64,000 nt of DNA, from NCBI RefSeq assembly GCF_008017755.1, contig NZ_VRTS01000006.1, positions 1 through 64,000 of the forward strand. Direction: 5' to 3'. This stretch comes from Alkalisalibacterium limincola. Its GTDB lineage: Bacteria > Pseudomonadota > Gammaproteobacteria > Xanthomonadales > Xanthomonadaceae. Made by a program: the position numbers and the translations under genes. Positions 22,189 to 30,879 of this stretch are shown in pieces. The notes beneath the pieces were generated by a model that was not told the DNA's origin, did not search any database, and saw only the letters and a list, made by a program, of their open reading frames with translations. The first letter of the stretch is position 1, and every line of letters starts with the position of its first letter.

Positions 22189-23664
22189 TCAGCCCTGCTC
22201 GAGCAGGAAGCGCGCCTTCCCGGCCGGCTCACTGCCGGGAAAGCGCTGCACGATGAGTGCCAGCGCCGCGCGGTAGTCCCCCTCGCCGGAACGCTCCTCG
22301 GCCAGCGCCAGGCGCAGCCAGGCCATCGCCACGACCGCCTCGTCGCCCCGCGGCGACGTCCACGGCTTCGAGCAGGCCGCGCGCCGCGGTGCGCTCGCCT
22401 GCCTCGACCAGGCTGCTGGCCAGCCCCGGCCAGCGCCCCGAGGCGGGACCTGGAGCCCGAAGCCGATGGCGTCGCGTGCCAGTTCGGCCTGTTGGGCGAG
22501 CTCATCCGCGCGGGCGCTTGGGATCGACAGCACATGGGCGGCCCGCGCCTGCGCGTGCTCCCTGTGGCCTGCGTAGCGTGCCACGCGATAGTGCGCCACG
22601 CGCGCCGGCAACCAGTGCGGGTGCGAGGCCAGCACCGGGCGAAGCCGCTGCTCGGCGATGTCGAGCTCCATGCGTCCCAGCGCCTGCAACGCCGCTTCGA
22701 GCTGAGGCTCGGGCCGCGTTGCGTCGATGTCCTCGGCCAGCGCCAGCCGGGACTCCTCGAGTCCCTCACCCATGTGCTTGAACGCCAGGGCCACCAGTGC
22801 ACCGGTCACCAGGCCACCTGCGTGCGCCTCGAAACCGACGCCCGCATCGCGGAACAACAGCATCTGCAGCACCTCCCAGCCCAGCCAGGCCGGCAGCAGC
22901 CAGATCGCCGGCGCGCGCACGTAGTCGAAATAGATGAAGAACCAATAGAAGAAGCGCACCTTGCGTCTTCCCCACAGCACGCAGTACGCACCCATCAGGC
23001 CGGCGATCGCACCGGAGGCGCCGAGGCCCGCGGAAGGCTCCCCCCAGCGCCATGCCAGCGCCGCGGCACTCGCCCCCAGCGCGGCAACCACGTAGAGCAG
23101 CAGGTAGCGCCACGCCCCCAGCGCCGCCTCGACCAGGTGCCCGACCAGGAACAGGAATATCAGATTGCCCAGCAGGTGGCCGAAGTCGGCATGAAGGAAG
23201 GCGGCGGTGAACATGCGCAGCACATCGACTTCGTTGCCGCGCAACATGAAGCGGTCGGTCAAGCTGCGTCCCTTGAGCGCGTCGTATCCGGCCCGGGCCT
23301 GCTGCCATCGGGACCGATCCGCGTCGCTGGCAAAGCCCTCGCGCCTGGCCCAGTCGTGGAAGGCCGGGTCGAGATCGATGCGCTGCGAGAGCATCGCACT
23401 GCGTTCGGGCTCGCCCAGCTGCATGACCGCGCCCAGCTCGGTCGCGGTGGCGTGCTGCCCGCTGGCTTCCAGGTACCGGCCGTAGAGCGGCGCCTCGATT
23501 CCGCCCAATCCACTGTCGACGTACTGCTCCAGCGCGTCGGCGCGGACGCGGGCATCCCCGGCCTGCAGCACGATGAACACGAACAGGTTCACCAGCATCA
23601 GGGTGAACGTGCACCAGGCAATCGAACGGCGTCCCGGAACACGGTGCAAAGGCAGTATCAGCAT
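22189..23664 (-). CDS. Rhomboid family intramembrane serine protease with TPR-like tail (two compensating indels)
   Basis: Rhomboids cleave transmembrane substrates inside the membrane. The 491-residue protein has the full catalytic set: H163 and N167 in HADFGHLLGNLIF, S217 in GLGASGAIAGL, and H281 in EAHAGGLVTGAL. An unusually long loop (about residues 35-150) follows the first helix, and residues 305-491 look like helical repeats. A segment at about 22346-22440 is out of frame: one base missing near 22440 and one extra G in the G4 at 22346-22349; corrected it reads LASSLVEAGERTAARGLLEA. ATG 23664 follows GGGGAG. The convergent neighbour also has a membrane-plus-helical-repeat layout. Confidence 0.9.
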   Translation of the reverse strand: MLILPLHRVPGRRSIAWCTFTLMLVNLFVFIVLQAGDARVRADALEQYVDSGLGGIEAPLYGRYLEASGQHATATELGAVMQLGEPERSAMLSQRIDLDPAFHDWARREGFASDADRSRWQQARAGYDALKGRSLTDRFMLRGNEVDVLRMFTAAFLHADFGHLLGNLIFLFLVGHLVEAALGAWRYLLLYVVAALGASAAALAWRWGEPSAGLGASGAIAGLMGAYCVLWGRRKVRFFYWFFIYFDYVRAPAIWLLPAWLGWEVLQMLLFRDAGVGFEAHAGGLVTGALVALAFKHMGEGLEESRLALAEDIDATRPEPQLEAALQALGRMELDIAEQRLRPVLASHPHWLPARVAHYRVARYAGHREHAQARAAHVLSIPSARADELAQQAELARDAIGFGLQVPPRGAGRGWPAAWSRQASAPRRAACSKPWTSPRGDEAVVAMAWLRLALAEERSGEGDYRAALALIVQRFPGSEPAGKARFLLEQG

Positions 23665-23769
23665 GCGTCTCCCCACGCATCGAGCGGTCTGGCGCGTCGT
23701 CCCCACGGCGCGCGCGGGCTAGGTTACCGCAAGCTCCATGCCGCGGGGCGGTGCCGTGTGCGGGGCCGT

Positions 23770-23775
23770 TAGAAT
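23770..23775 (+). promoter_or_regulatory. -10-like box for greB
   Basis: TAGAAT ends 28 bases before the greB ATG, in the 139-base region divergent to the rhomboid gene. No -35 is clear. Confidence 0.35.
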
Positions 23776-23803
23776 GGACGCCCCGCACCCATCACCCGAT
23801 CGC

Positions 23804-24304
23804 ATGTCCCGCTGGCGCCCCGCCCCACCCCGCTCCACGCCGATCATCACCCGCCAGGGTTTCGAGGCCCTGCGCGCCGAGCTCGACGACCTGTGGCGCG
23901 TACAGCGTCCGGAAGTGGTTCGGGCGCTGGCCGCCGCCGCCGCGGAAGGCGACCGCTCGGAGAATGCCGAGTACACCTACCGGAAGAAGCAACTCGGCGG
24001 CATCGATCGCCGGGTGCGCTACCTCAGCAAGCGCCTGGAGGCACTCAAGGTGGCCGAGGGACTGCCGGCGGACACGGGAGCGATCTTCTTCGGCGCGGTG
24101 TTCCGGATCGAGGACGAGGACACCGGCGAGGCCACCTGCTACCGCATCGTCGGCCCGGATGAGACCGACGCGCGCGCCGGCGCGATCAGCATCGATGCAC
24201 CCCTTGCCAGGGCCGCACTGGGCCGGCGCATCGGCGACAGCTTCCTCGTGCAATTGCCCGAGCGGGAATCGCGCTACGTCGTGGTTTCGGTCAGCTACGG
24301 CTGA
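23804..24304 (+). CDS. greB: Transcription elongation factor GreB
   Basis: Binds the secondary channel of RNA polymerase and stimulates cleavage of backtracked RNA. The 166-residue product has the coiled-coil N-domain with acidic tip [34 protein letters not shown]-type text (quoted here only as key elements: GDRSENAEY and [11 protein letters not shown]), followed by the FKBP-like C-domain. The phrase [13 protein letters not shown] distinguishes GreB from GreA. Start ATG 23804. Confidence 0.94.
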   Translation: MSRWRPAPPRSTPIITRQGFEALRAELDDLWRVQRPEVVRALAAAAAEGDRSENAEYTYRKKQLGGIDRRVRYLSKRLEALKVAEGLPADTGAIFFGAVFRIEDEDTGEATCYRIVGPDETDARAGAISIDAPLARAALGRRIGDSFLVQLPERESRYVVVSVSYG

Positions 24305-24370
24305 ATCCGTTCAAACTGCGTTGATCCGTTCTGGCGTACGGTAGGCGCATACCTGCCCAGGGAGTCGGCC

Positions 24371-24937
24371 ATGAAAGCGTTGCGCACCCTCCTCGCCCTC
24401 GGGGCCATGGCCCTGCTGCTCAGCGCCTGCGCCACCGGCCCGCGCGTGTATTCCAACGCCGACCCGCAGGCGGACTTCGCCGGCTATTCCAGCTTCGGCT
24501 TCGTCGAGCGCCCCGGCACCGACCGCGGCGAGTACACCTCGCTGCTCACTGGCCGCCTGCAGCAGGCCACCCGCAATGCCATGGAGGCGCGTGGCTACCG
24601 CTACAGCGCCGACAACCCCGACCTGTTGGTGAACTTCAACGTGTCCACCACCACCCGGGTGGAATCCAATCCGGGGGCGATGCTGGGATGGGGTGGCTAC
24701 TATCCCTACCGCTGGGGCTACTACGGCCCATGGACCGGCTGGCACCACGACGCGATCCGCGAGTACCACGAGGGCACGCTCAACATCGACCTGGTCGATG
24801 CGGCACAGCGACGCCTGGTATGGGAGGGCATGGCGGTCACGCGCCTGGGCCGTGACCCGCACGTGCAGCGCGACGAGCTCATCGACGCGGCGGTGAGCGG
24901 GATCTTCGAGCGCTTCCCCTACCGTCCCGGTCGATGA
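24371..24937 (+). CDS. DUF4136 lipoprotein
   Basis: A 188-residue lipoprotein (LLLSAC lipobox at residues 16-21) with the DUF4136 pattern: FAGYSSFGFV near the N-terminus, NPDLLVNFNV, and a C-terminal LVDAAQRRLVWEGMA and RDELIDAAVSGIFERFPY. Between lies an aromatic-rich patch (GWGGYYPYRWGYYGPWTGW). The protein should sit in the periplasm, anchored to a membrane; role unknown. It stands alone, 66 bases after greB. Confidence 0.85.
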   Translation: MKALRTLLALGAMALLLSACATGPRVYSNADPQADFAGYSSFGFVERPGTDRGEYTSLLTGRLQQATRNAMEARGYRYSADNPDLLVNFNVSTTTRVESNPGAMLGWGGYYPYRWGYYGPWTGWHHDAIREYHEGTLNIDLVDAAQRRLVWEGMAVTRLGRDPHVQRDELIDAAVSGIFERFPYRPGR

Positions 24938-24986
24938 TCGCTGCCCGGCCCGGGGGCCGCCACCCGACACTGGTGGCTGCGCCAGC

Positions 24987-27236
24987 TCAGAAGCGGTAGC
25001 GCAGCTTCAACAGCAGCTGGTCGGCGATCACGCCGACGCGGGTCTGCGAGAACAGTCCGCCGAAGCCCGACTCGGTATCGTCGATCTCGGCGCTGCCTCC
25101 CCGGCTGTAGACGAAGAAGAACTCGCTCATCGGCGCGAACTCGTAGCGGTAGCGCAGCTGCAGCGCCAGGTTGCCGAGCGAGAAGTCTTCATCCACCAGC
25201 GCGGTGGGGAGCAGGTCTCCCCCCACCACTTCGTAGCTTTGTCGCGCCCGCGCGCGCAGGCCGATGTACTGCGCCCGCCAACGCACCTCGTGACGGTCTG
25301 CGGGGAACCAATTGAGGTTCCAGAACAGTGATCCCTGGTCGCGCCGGTAGCTGGCCAGGCGATTGCCTTCCCGCCAGATCAGCCAGTCGCTGCTGTCGCG
25401 CCAGGTCAGGCGCACGCTGGTGGAAAGGTTGTCGGAGGCGAACCAGGTGGGCTCGACCGCCGATTCGATGGCCGAGCCATCCTCGCCCTCCTGCAGCCAA
25501 CGCAGGTAGCTGAACACCCTCACGCGTCCATAGCGGGGCGTCTCGTACGACACGCGGGCCTCGTGGCGGGTCCCGAGGCCTACTCGGCCGTTGCCGCGGG
25601 TGATGAGGTCATCCACGAACGGCGCCCGGTAGACCACGTAGCCCGCAAGCTGCCCGGTACTGCGCAGTCGCACGACCCGCTCGGCCATCTGGCTGGCGTT
25701 GATGCGCTCGCCGTCGAGGTTTTCGCGGTAGTGGGTCTCGAAGTACCAGCTGCTGTTCTGGATGGCGCTTTCGGCGGGGTAGTCGCGCTGGTACAGCGTC
25801 GTGGCCGAGAGCACGTCGCGGTAGTCGTTGCGGCGCATGAAGCCCAGGTCGTTGATGTTGTAGTCGCGGTCGAAGTACGACACCTCCAGCCGCTGCGTCC
25901 ATCGCGAGCTGGGCGCGTGGTCCAGGCGTGCCCAGCCCCCGAAACCGTCGTCATCGACCGCCGTGAAGCCGTTGCCGGCAACCGGCGACTGCCGCACCTG
26001 GCTGCCGATGACCTGGCCACGCAGCGAGCTGCCCGCGGCCGGGAGCCAGCTCCAGTCCACCGCGTGCACTCGGGCGCTTCGACCCAGCGTCGGCCGCGAC
26101 GCCCAGGTGCCCAGGTAACCCACCTGCAACTGCTCGCCCCGGTGCCGCCCACGCAGCACGCCGAAGTCCCTGCCGCGCGCCAGCTCGCTGTCGTCTTCGG
26201 TGGCGTAGATCACGCCCCAGTCGGCTGCCTGGCCGCTGCCGGTGTACTTCACCGCTGCGTCGATGTCGGTGCTGCCTTCCGGTCCCACGTCCGGCGCGGC
26301 GCCGATGCGCCGCGTATTGACCAGCCGGCCACCGTTGGTGGTGGTCAGGTCGAACAGCGACTGGTTCTCGGTGAAGAACGGCCGCTTCTCGGAGAAAAAG
26401 GTCTCGATGGCACCGAAGTCCACCACGAGGTCGTCGCTTTCCACCTGCCCGAAGTCGGGCCGCAGCGTCGCGCTGAGCTGGTTGCGCGCATTCGGGCGCC
26501 AGAAGACGTCCATGCCCACGCGCAGGTCGCTGTCCCGGCGAAGGCGATCGCGCCCGGCCGAGACATAGGGCAGCAGATCCAGCGAGGACGTGTCCCACGC
26601 GTCGACCCGGATGCGTGCCATGTCGGCCACGAAGGTGGGGCGATCGAAATCGTAGCCCGGGTAGCTGAAACGCCGTCCCTGCCCCTCCACCACGCGCGAG
26701 GCGTAGATGCCGATCTCACGCTGGCCGTCGACGATGGTGCCCATCGGCGCGACCGTCCAGGGCAGGTGGATCTCGACGCTCCAGTAGTCTTCCTCCTCGT
26801 GCACGGCATGGAACCACAAGCCATCCCAGTCATAGGAGAAATTGCGCTGGTTGTTGATGATCGCGTCCTGGATGCCACCGCTGATCGACACCGTGAACTC
26901 GTAGGCGGTGGCGCCGCGGCCATCGAAATCGACGATCAGGTTGACCCGATCGGCGCGCGCCTGCGCATCGCGTGCGGTGCGGTGGCGGGTCCGCGTGAGG
27001 GTGCGCGGCTGCTGCACGCGAAAGCCGAAGTACATGCCGCGCTCGTCGCTGTGCACCAGCAGCTCGGTGCCCAGGTCGGGCGGCGAATCGCTCATAGGTT
27101 GCACGACCGCGAACGCATCGATGCGCTGGGCATCACGCCATTGCGGTTCGTCCAGGCGACCATCGATGGTGATGGCCATGGCGGGCGCGGCCAGTACGCC
27201 CAGGGGCAGGCCGGCGAGAAAGAATTTCAGGTGCAT
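24987..27236 (-). CDS. DUF5916 outer-membrane protein with CBM9-like N-domain
   Basis: A 749-residue protein with a signal peptide, an N-terminal beta-sandwich like carbohydrate-binding module 9 (ITIDGRLDEPQWRDAQRIDAF), the DUF5916 core (FGQVESDDLVVDFGAIETFFSEKRPFF) and a C-terminal half rich in alternating strands ending in ...LKLRYRF. The terminal phenylalanine and strand pattern indicate a beta-barrel in the outer membrane. Such proteins are common in Lysobacterales and Bacteroidetes; their substrates are unknown. ATG 27236. No TonB-box or peptidase partner adjoins it. Confidence 0.83.
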   Translation of the reverse strand: MHLKFFLAGLPLGVLAAPAMAITIDGRLDEPQWRDAQRIDAFAVVQPMSDSPPDLGTELLVHSDERGMYFGFRVQQPRTLTRTRHRTARDAQARADRVNLIVDFDGRGATAYEFTVSISGGIQDAIINNQRNFSYDWDGLWFHAVHEEEDYWSVEIHLPWTVAPMGTIVDGQREIGIYASRVVEGQGRRFSYPGYDFDRPTFVADMARIRVDAWDTSSLDLLPYVSAGRDRLRRDSDLRVGMDVFWRPNARNQLSATLRPDFGQVESDDLVVDFGAIETFFSEKRPFFTENQSLFDLTTTNGGRLVNTRRIGAAPDVGPEGSTDIDAAVKYTGSGQAADWGVIYATEDDSELARGRDFGVLRGRHRGEQLQVGYLGTWASRPTLGRSARVHAVDWSWLPAAGSSLRGQVIGSQVRQSPVAGNGFTAVDDDGFGGWARLDHAPSSRWTQRLEVSYFDRDYNINDLGFMRRNDYRDVLSATTLYQRDYPAESAIQNSSWYFETHYRENLDGERINASQMAERVVRLRSTGQLAGYVVYRAPFVDDLITRGNGRVGLGTRHEARVSYETPRYGRVRVFSYLRWLQEGEDGSAIESAVEPTWFASDNLSTSVRLTWRDSSDWLIWREGNRLASYRRDQGSLFWNLNWFPADRHEVRWRAQYIGLRARARQSYEVVGGDLLPTALVDEDFSLGNLALQLRYRYEFAPMSEFFFVYSRGGSAEIDDTESGFGGLFSQTRVGVIADQLLLKLRYRF

Positions 27237-27298
27237 TGATCGGCAGTTCGGGGGGCGCTCCCTCGGGAGCGGCCACAGCGGCGTGGGAAAGCCTGCCG

Positions 27299-27325
27299 GG
27301 GCGCCGCGCGTGGCACGCGGCGCCC
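27299..27325 (-). terminator. Candidate terminator after the coiled-coil gene
   Basis: GGGCGCCGCG and CGCGGCGCCC make a perfect 10-bp stem with a seven-base loop CGTGGCA, 12 bases beyond the stop of the coiled-coil gene and 60 bases before the DUF5916 start. No strong T tract follows. Confidence 0.5.
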
Positions 27326-27337
27326 GGTTGTCAGCTA

Positions 27338-27807
27338 TCAGCGGGAAGCAGCGATGTCGTTGATCTCGGCGGCCAGGCGGTTGAGGTGGGCACGCTGCTC
27401 GGCCAGGTCGGTCGCCAGGTTCAGGTTGGTCTGGGCCAGGTCCTCGCGCAGCGCCTGCAGGCGTGCCTCATCCAGCGAGAGGGTGGCTGCGTCGATGGAG
27501 CCCAATCGCTGGCCGGCGCGCTCGATGTGCTCGTTGGCGATGCCGAAATTGCGACGGTCGAGCTCCATGTTCGCCTGAAGCACGGCCACCTGGGCCTCGC
27601 GCAAGGTCATGCCGGCCCGCGCCTGGTCGCGCTCGCGCTGTGCCGCGGTGGCCGAATCACGCGATTCCGAGAGCTCGGTCGTGAGCTGCTCCACCTGCGC
27701 CTTGGGCGCGCCCCGCCGCGCCACCAGCCGATGGCGAACAACACGATGGCTGCAACGATGATGATGATCGGGACAATCGGGAGCTTGCGCTCGGAATCGG
27801 TGCTCAT
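27338..27807 (-). CDS. Small single-pass membrane protein with coiled coil (one frameshift)
   Basis: Not recognised. The N-terminus MSTDSERKLPIVPIIIIVAAIVLFAIGWW has a single membrane helix after a short charged head; the rest is a long heptad-rich coiled coil (VEQLTTELSESRDSATAAQ, ALREDLAQTNLNLATDLAEQ). The two parts are in different frames: one G appears missing in the G4 at about 27713-27716, where five would join them. Corrected length is 156 residues. ATG 27807 follows GGAGGG. A possible -10 is TAGACT at 27853-27858. The layout recalls small envelope coiled-coil proteins, but I assign no function. Confidence 0.7.
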
Positions 27808-27917
27808 GCTGAGCCCTCCAGTGGCGGGTTTGGTTCTTGGTGGTATGGCCCGAGTCTAAACCAGCAGCGGGGCAAGGAACGTGTCCCGAGCCACGGCATG
27901 CGGCCCAGGCACCGCGA

Positions 27918-29270
27918 TCAATCGTCCCGGTCCGGGTCGACCAGCGCGTAGAGGTCGTGTTCGTCGCTGCCCATGATCGTCACCTCGGCGAACTCGCCCA
28001 CCCGCAGCCCGGCCGCGGCGCCGTCCTGGACCTGGACCAGGCCATCGATTTCCGGGGCATCGGCCATCGAGCGTGCGATGGCCAGCTCGCCGTCGATCAG
28101 GTCCACCAGCACCCGCTGTCGGCTGCCCACCTTGGCGGCCAACCGCGCCTCGCTGATCTGGGCCTGGCGGGCCATGAATCGCGCCAGCCGCTCCTGCTTG
28201 ACCTCTTCGGGCACGGGATCCGGCAGGGCGTTCGCCGCGGCTCCCTCCACCGGCGAATAGGCGAACGCACCGACGCGGTCGAGCTGCGCTTCGTCGAGGA
28301 AGTCCAGCAATTGCTCGAACTCGGCTTCGGTCTCGCCGGGAAAGCCGACGATGAAGGTGGAGCGGATCGTCAGTTCAGGGCACATCGCACGCCAGTTCTG
28401 GATGCGCTCGAGCGTCTTCTCGACCGCCCCCGGGCGCTTCATCAGCTTGAGGATGCGCGGCACCGCGTGCTGGAACGGGATGTCCAGGTACGGCAGCAGC
28501 TTTCCCTGCGCCATCAGCGGGATGATGTCGTCCACGTGCGGGTACGGGTAGACGTAATGCAGGCGCGTCCACACACCCAGCTCCGCCAGCCCCTCGCAAA
28601 GCGCCTTCATGCGCGTGGCGTACTCGCGACCCTGCCAGGTGCCCGGCGCGTACTTGAGGTCGACGCCGTAGGCCGAGGTGTCCTGGGAGATGACCAGCAG
28701 TTCGCGCACTCCGCCACGCACCAGCTTCTCGGCCTCGCGCAGCACCTGGTCGACCGGCCGGCTGACCAGGTCGCCGCGCATGCTCGGGATGATGCAGAAG
28801 CTGCAGCGATGGTTGCAGCCCTCGGAGATCTTCAGGTACGCGTAATGCCGCGGCGTGAGCTTGATCCCGGTGTCCGGGATCAGGTCCAGCAACGGGTCGT
28901 GCCTGGGGGGCACCGCGGCGTGCACCGCGCGCATGACGCTGTCGTAGTCCTGCGGGCCGGTGATGGCCAGGACGCCCGGGTGCGCCTCCCGGATCTCGTC
29001 GGGGCGCTTGCCCAGGCAACCGGTCACGATCACCTTGCCGTTCTCGGCGATCGCTTCGCCGATCGCGTCCAGGCTCTCCTCCACGGCCGACTCGATGAAG
29101 CCGCAGGTGTTGACCACCACCACGTCGGCATCGTCGTAGCTGGGCACCAGCTCATAACCCTCGACCCGCAACTGGGTGAGGATGCGCTCGGAATCGACCA
29201 GGGCCTTCGGGCAGCCGAGGCTGACGAATCCGACCTTGGGGGCGACGGTGGGGATGATGGCTGGAGGCAT
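27918..29270 (-). CDS. rimO: Ribosomal protein S12 methylthiotransferase
   Basis: Radical-SAM enzyme that methylthiolates an aspartate of ribosomal protein S12. The 450-residue product has the N-terminal UPF0004 domain with cysteines C20, C56 and C85, the radical-SAM triad C152, C156 and C159 in GCNHRCSFC, and a C-terminal TRAM domain. The opening [16 protein letters not shown] is diagnostic of RimO rather than MiaB. ATG 29270. Confidence 0.96.
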   Translation of the reverse strand: MPPAIIPTVAPKVGFVSLGCPKALVDSERILTQLRVEGYELVPSYDDADVVVVNTCGFIESAVEESLDAIGEAIAENGKVIVTGCLGKRPDEIREAHPGVLAITGPQDYDSVMRAVHAAVPPRHDPLLDLIPDTGIKLTPRHYAYLKISEGCNHRCSFCIIPSMRGDLVSRPVDQVLREAEKLVRGGVRELLVISQDTSAYGVDLKYAPGTWQGREYATRMKALCEGLAELGVWTRLHYVYPYPHVDDIIPLMAQGKLLPYLDIPFQHAVPRILKLMKRPGAVEKTLERIQNWRAMCPELTIRSTFIVGFPGETEAEFEQLLDFLDEAQLDRVGAFAYSPVEGAAANALPDPVPEEVKQERLARFMARQAQISEARLAAKVGSRQRVLVDLIDGELAIARSMADAPEIDGLVQVQDGAAAGLRVGEFAEVTIMGSDEHDLYALVDPDRDD

Positions 29271-29298
29271 TGGCGACGACGCAGGAGGTTAACGGGCC

Positions 29299-29304
29299 AT
29301 TGTA
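29299..29304 (-). promoter_or_regulatory. -10-like box for rimO
   Basis: TACAAT on the minus strand, 28 bases before the rimO ATG and just beyond the stop of the upstream cyclase gene (29343). Confidence 0.4.
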
Positions 29305-29342
29305 TCGCCTTGGGGCGCCTCCCACCCCAACGCCCCATGACC

Positions 29343-30746
29343 TCAGCGCTTGTAGTGGTACATGGCCTGGTCGGCCCGGTGCAGCAGTTGCTCGTAGCTT
29401 TCCTCGCGGGCGGCCAGCTCGGCCAGGCCGAAACTGGCCCCCACCGGATCGGGGTTTGCCGCCAGATCGGCCTTGATCGTGGCAATCAGCGCCTCGGCCC
29501 GGGGCGAGGAGGTCTCGGGAAGGAAGATCGCGAACTCGTCCCCGCTGAGCCGACCCAGCACTTCGCCCGCCTGCAGGTGCCGTTGGCAGGTCTTGGCCAG
29601 CAGCGTGAGCGCAGCGTCCCCGGCGGCGTGTCCCCGCCGGTCGTTGATCTGCTTCAGGCCGTTGAGGTCGATCATGATCAGCACGGCCGGCTGCTCTCGC
29701 TGCCGGGCGATATCGATGCCGTGGCGCACCCGGTCCTCGAAGAACGCCCGCGACAGGGCGTGCGTCAGCACATCGTGGGTCAGCAGGTGGCGCAGACGGT
29801 CGTTGTCGTTGTAAAGCGACGGGACCGCCAGGCCCAGGTAGCTGTTCGCCGCCAGGCTGATCAGCACGAACTGCAACATCAACGCCTCGCCACCGAGCTG
29901 CAGCAGGTTCGTGGCAACCACGATGAGCGCACTGAACAACGCGATGCCGGTCAGCGCGCACAGTTCCGATTCGGTATGGACGATCCACAGTTGCAGGATG
30001 ATCGAAATGAACAGCAGGAACAGGATGGCTTCCTGCTCGCGGAACTGCGCCGCGCCAAGGAGGATGCCGGCGCTGACCAGCACCAGCGCGGCCAGCTTCA
30101 TCACCGAACGCGATCCGAGGGCACGGGTGCGATGGCTCTTGGAAAAATACTTCACCCCCGAAGGCACGCCCATGCCGTGCTGGCCGCACAGGTGCACCAG
30201 CCCCACCGAGACGAGCGGCCCAAGCGTGATGAGGCCGGCATAGTCACCGATCCACCACGGCGCCAGAAGCCCGGGCACATCGTCGCGCGGCACCATTCCC
30301 GTCAGCGCCAGTCCCCACCCACCAAGCAGCGACGAGAGCCCCGCGGCCACCGCACCGCCAACCAGCACCAGCGTGACCTTGCGCAGCGTGGTCATCGGCG
30401 AGGCCTCCCAGGCCAGGCGCCGAAGCGGCAGGGCGATCGCACCGTAGGCAAAGGTATGGGTGAGCGCGAACACCACGCCGGACATGGCGAGTGCGGGGAG
30501 CGAGAGACCCTGTCCGTAGATGCGGTCAGTGATCAGCGTCGCCAGCAGGCAGGCGGTCCATAGCACCGGAAGCGCACGCGCCCCCAGGACCAGGAGGGCC
30601 GAGAACGTGACGGCCGCCGGAGGAAACCACAGGCTGGCGTGGGGGGCGTACTCCAGGAGCGAGGACACGAGGAACGCTGCCAGCCAAAGCAGCAGGAGGA
30701 CACCGTGCACCACGGCCAGGGAGGCCGCAGACCTTCGAGCGCTCAA
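29343..30746 (-). CDS. Membrane diguanylate cyclase, MASE1-like sensor plus GGDEF
   Basis: Predicted c-di-GMP synthase. About eight hydrophobic segments with the MASE1-like LWFPPAAVTFSALLVLGAR precede a GGDEF domain (LIMIDLNGLKQINDRRGHAAGD). The active-site loop is SGDEF (401-405) rather than GGDEF, and the inhibitory-site RxxD is replaced by QAGE, so product feedback is not expected. Activity of SGDEF variants is plausible but must be tested. I chose TTG 30746, preceded by GGGGG and lying 36 bases after a TATATT box; GTG 30818 or ATG near 30860 are alternatives. It is divergent from the dienelactone hydrolase. Confidence 0.85.
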   Translation of the reverse strand: MSARRSAASLAVVHGVLLLLWLAAFLVSSLLEYAPHASLWFPPAAVTFSALLVLGARALPVLWTACLLATLITDRIYGQGLSLPALAMSGVVFALTHTFAYGAIALPLRRLAWEASPMTTLRKVTLVLVGGAVAAGLSSLLGGWGLALTGMVPRDDVPGLLAPWWIGDYAGLITLGPLVSVGLVHLCGQHGMGVPSGVKYFSKSHRTRALGSRSVMKLAALVLVSAGILLGAAQFREQEAILFLLFISIILQLWIVHTESELCALTGIALFSALIVVATNLLQLGGEALMLQFVLISLAANSYLGLAVPSLYNDNDRLRHLLTHDVLTHALSRAFFEDRVRHGIDIARQREQPAVLIMIDLNGLKQINDRRGHAAGDAALTLLAKTCQRHLQAGEVLGRLSGDEFAIFLPETSSPRAEALIATIKADLAANPDPVGASFGLAELAAREESYEQLLHRADQAMYHYKR

Positions 30747-30782
30747 ACGACCCCCATGGATCCGAGTATTGCCTGTGCCGCC

Positions 30783-30788
30783 AATATA
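30783..30788 (-). promoter_or_regulatory. -10-like box for the MASE1-GGDEF gene
   Basis: TATATT on the minus strand, 36 bases upstream of the TTG start. It supports the short start, since the longer alternatives would begin at or beyond it. Confidence 0.35.
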
Positions 30789-30843
30789 CGGCTCGCCACG
30801 GAGTTTGCGCAGGATCACCGGCGATTCTGGTCCAAACAGTGCG

Positions 30844-30849
30844 TAAGAT
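30844..30849 (+). promoter_or_regulatory. -10-like box for the dienelactone hydrolase
   Basis: TAAGAT ends 30 bases before ATG 30880. It favours the second of two close ATGs as start. Confidence 0.3.
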
Positions 30850-30879
30850 CGCACCATCACAGCGATGCCGAGGCTTCCG

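Noticed and set aside
27837-30563. A 908-codon plus-strand open frame opposite rimO and the MASE1-GGDEF gene
   Set aside because: It is a GC-rich antisense shadow: composition is repetitive in Gln, Arg, His and Gly with no domain, while the minus strand holds clear RimO and GGDEF motifs.
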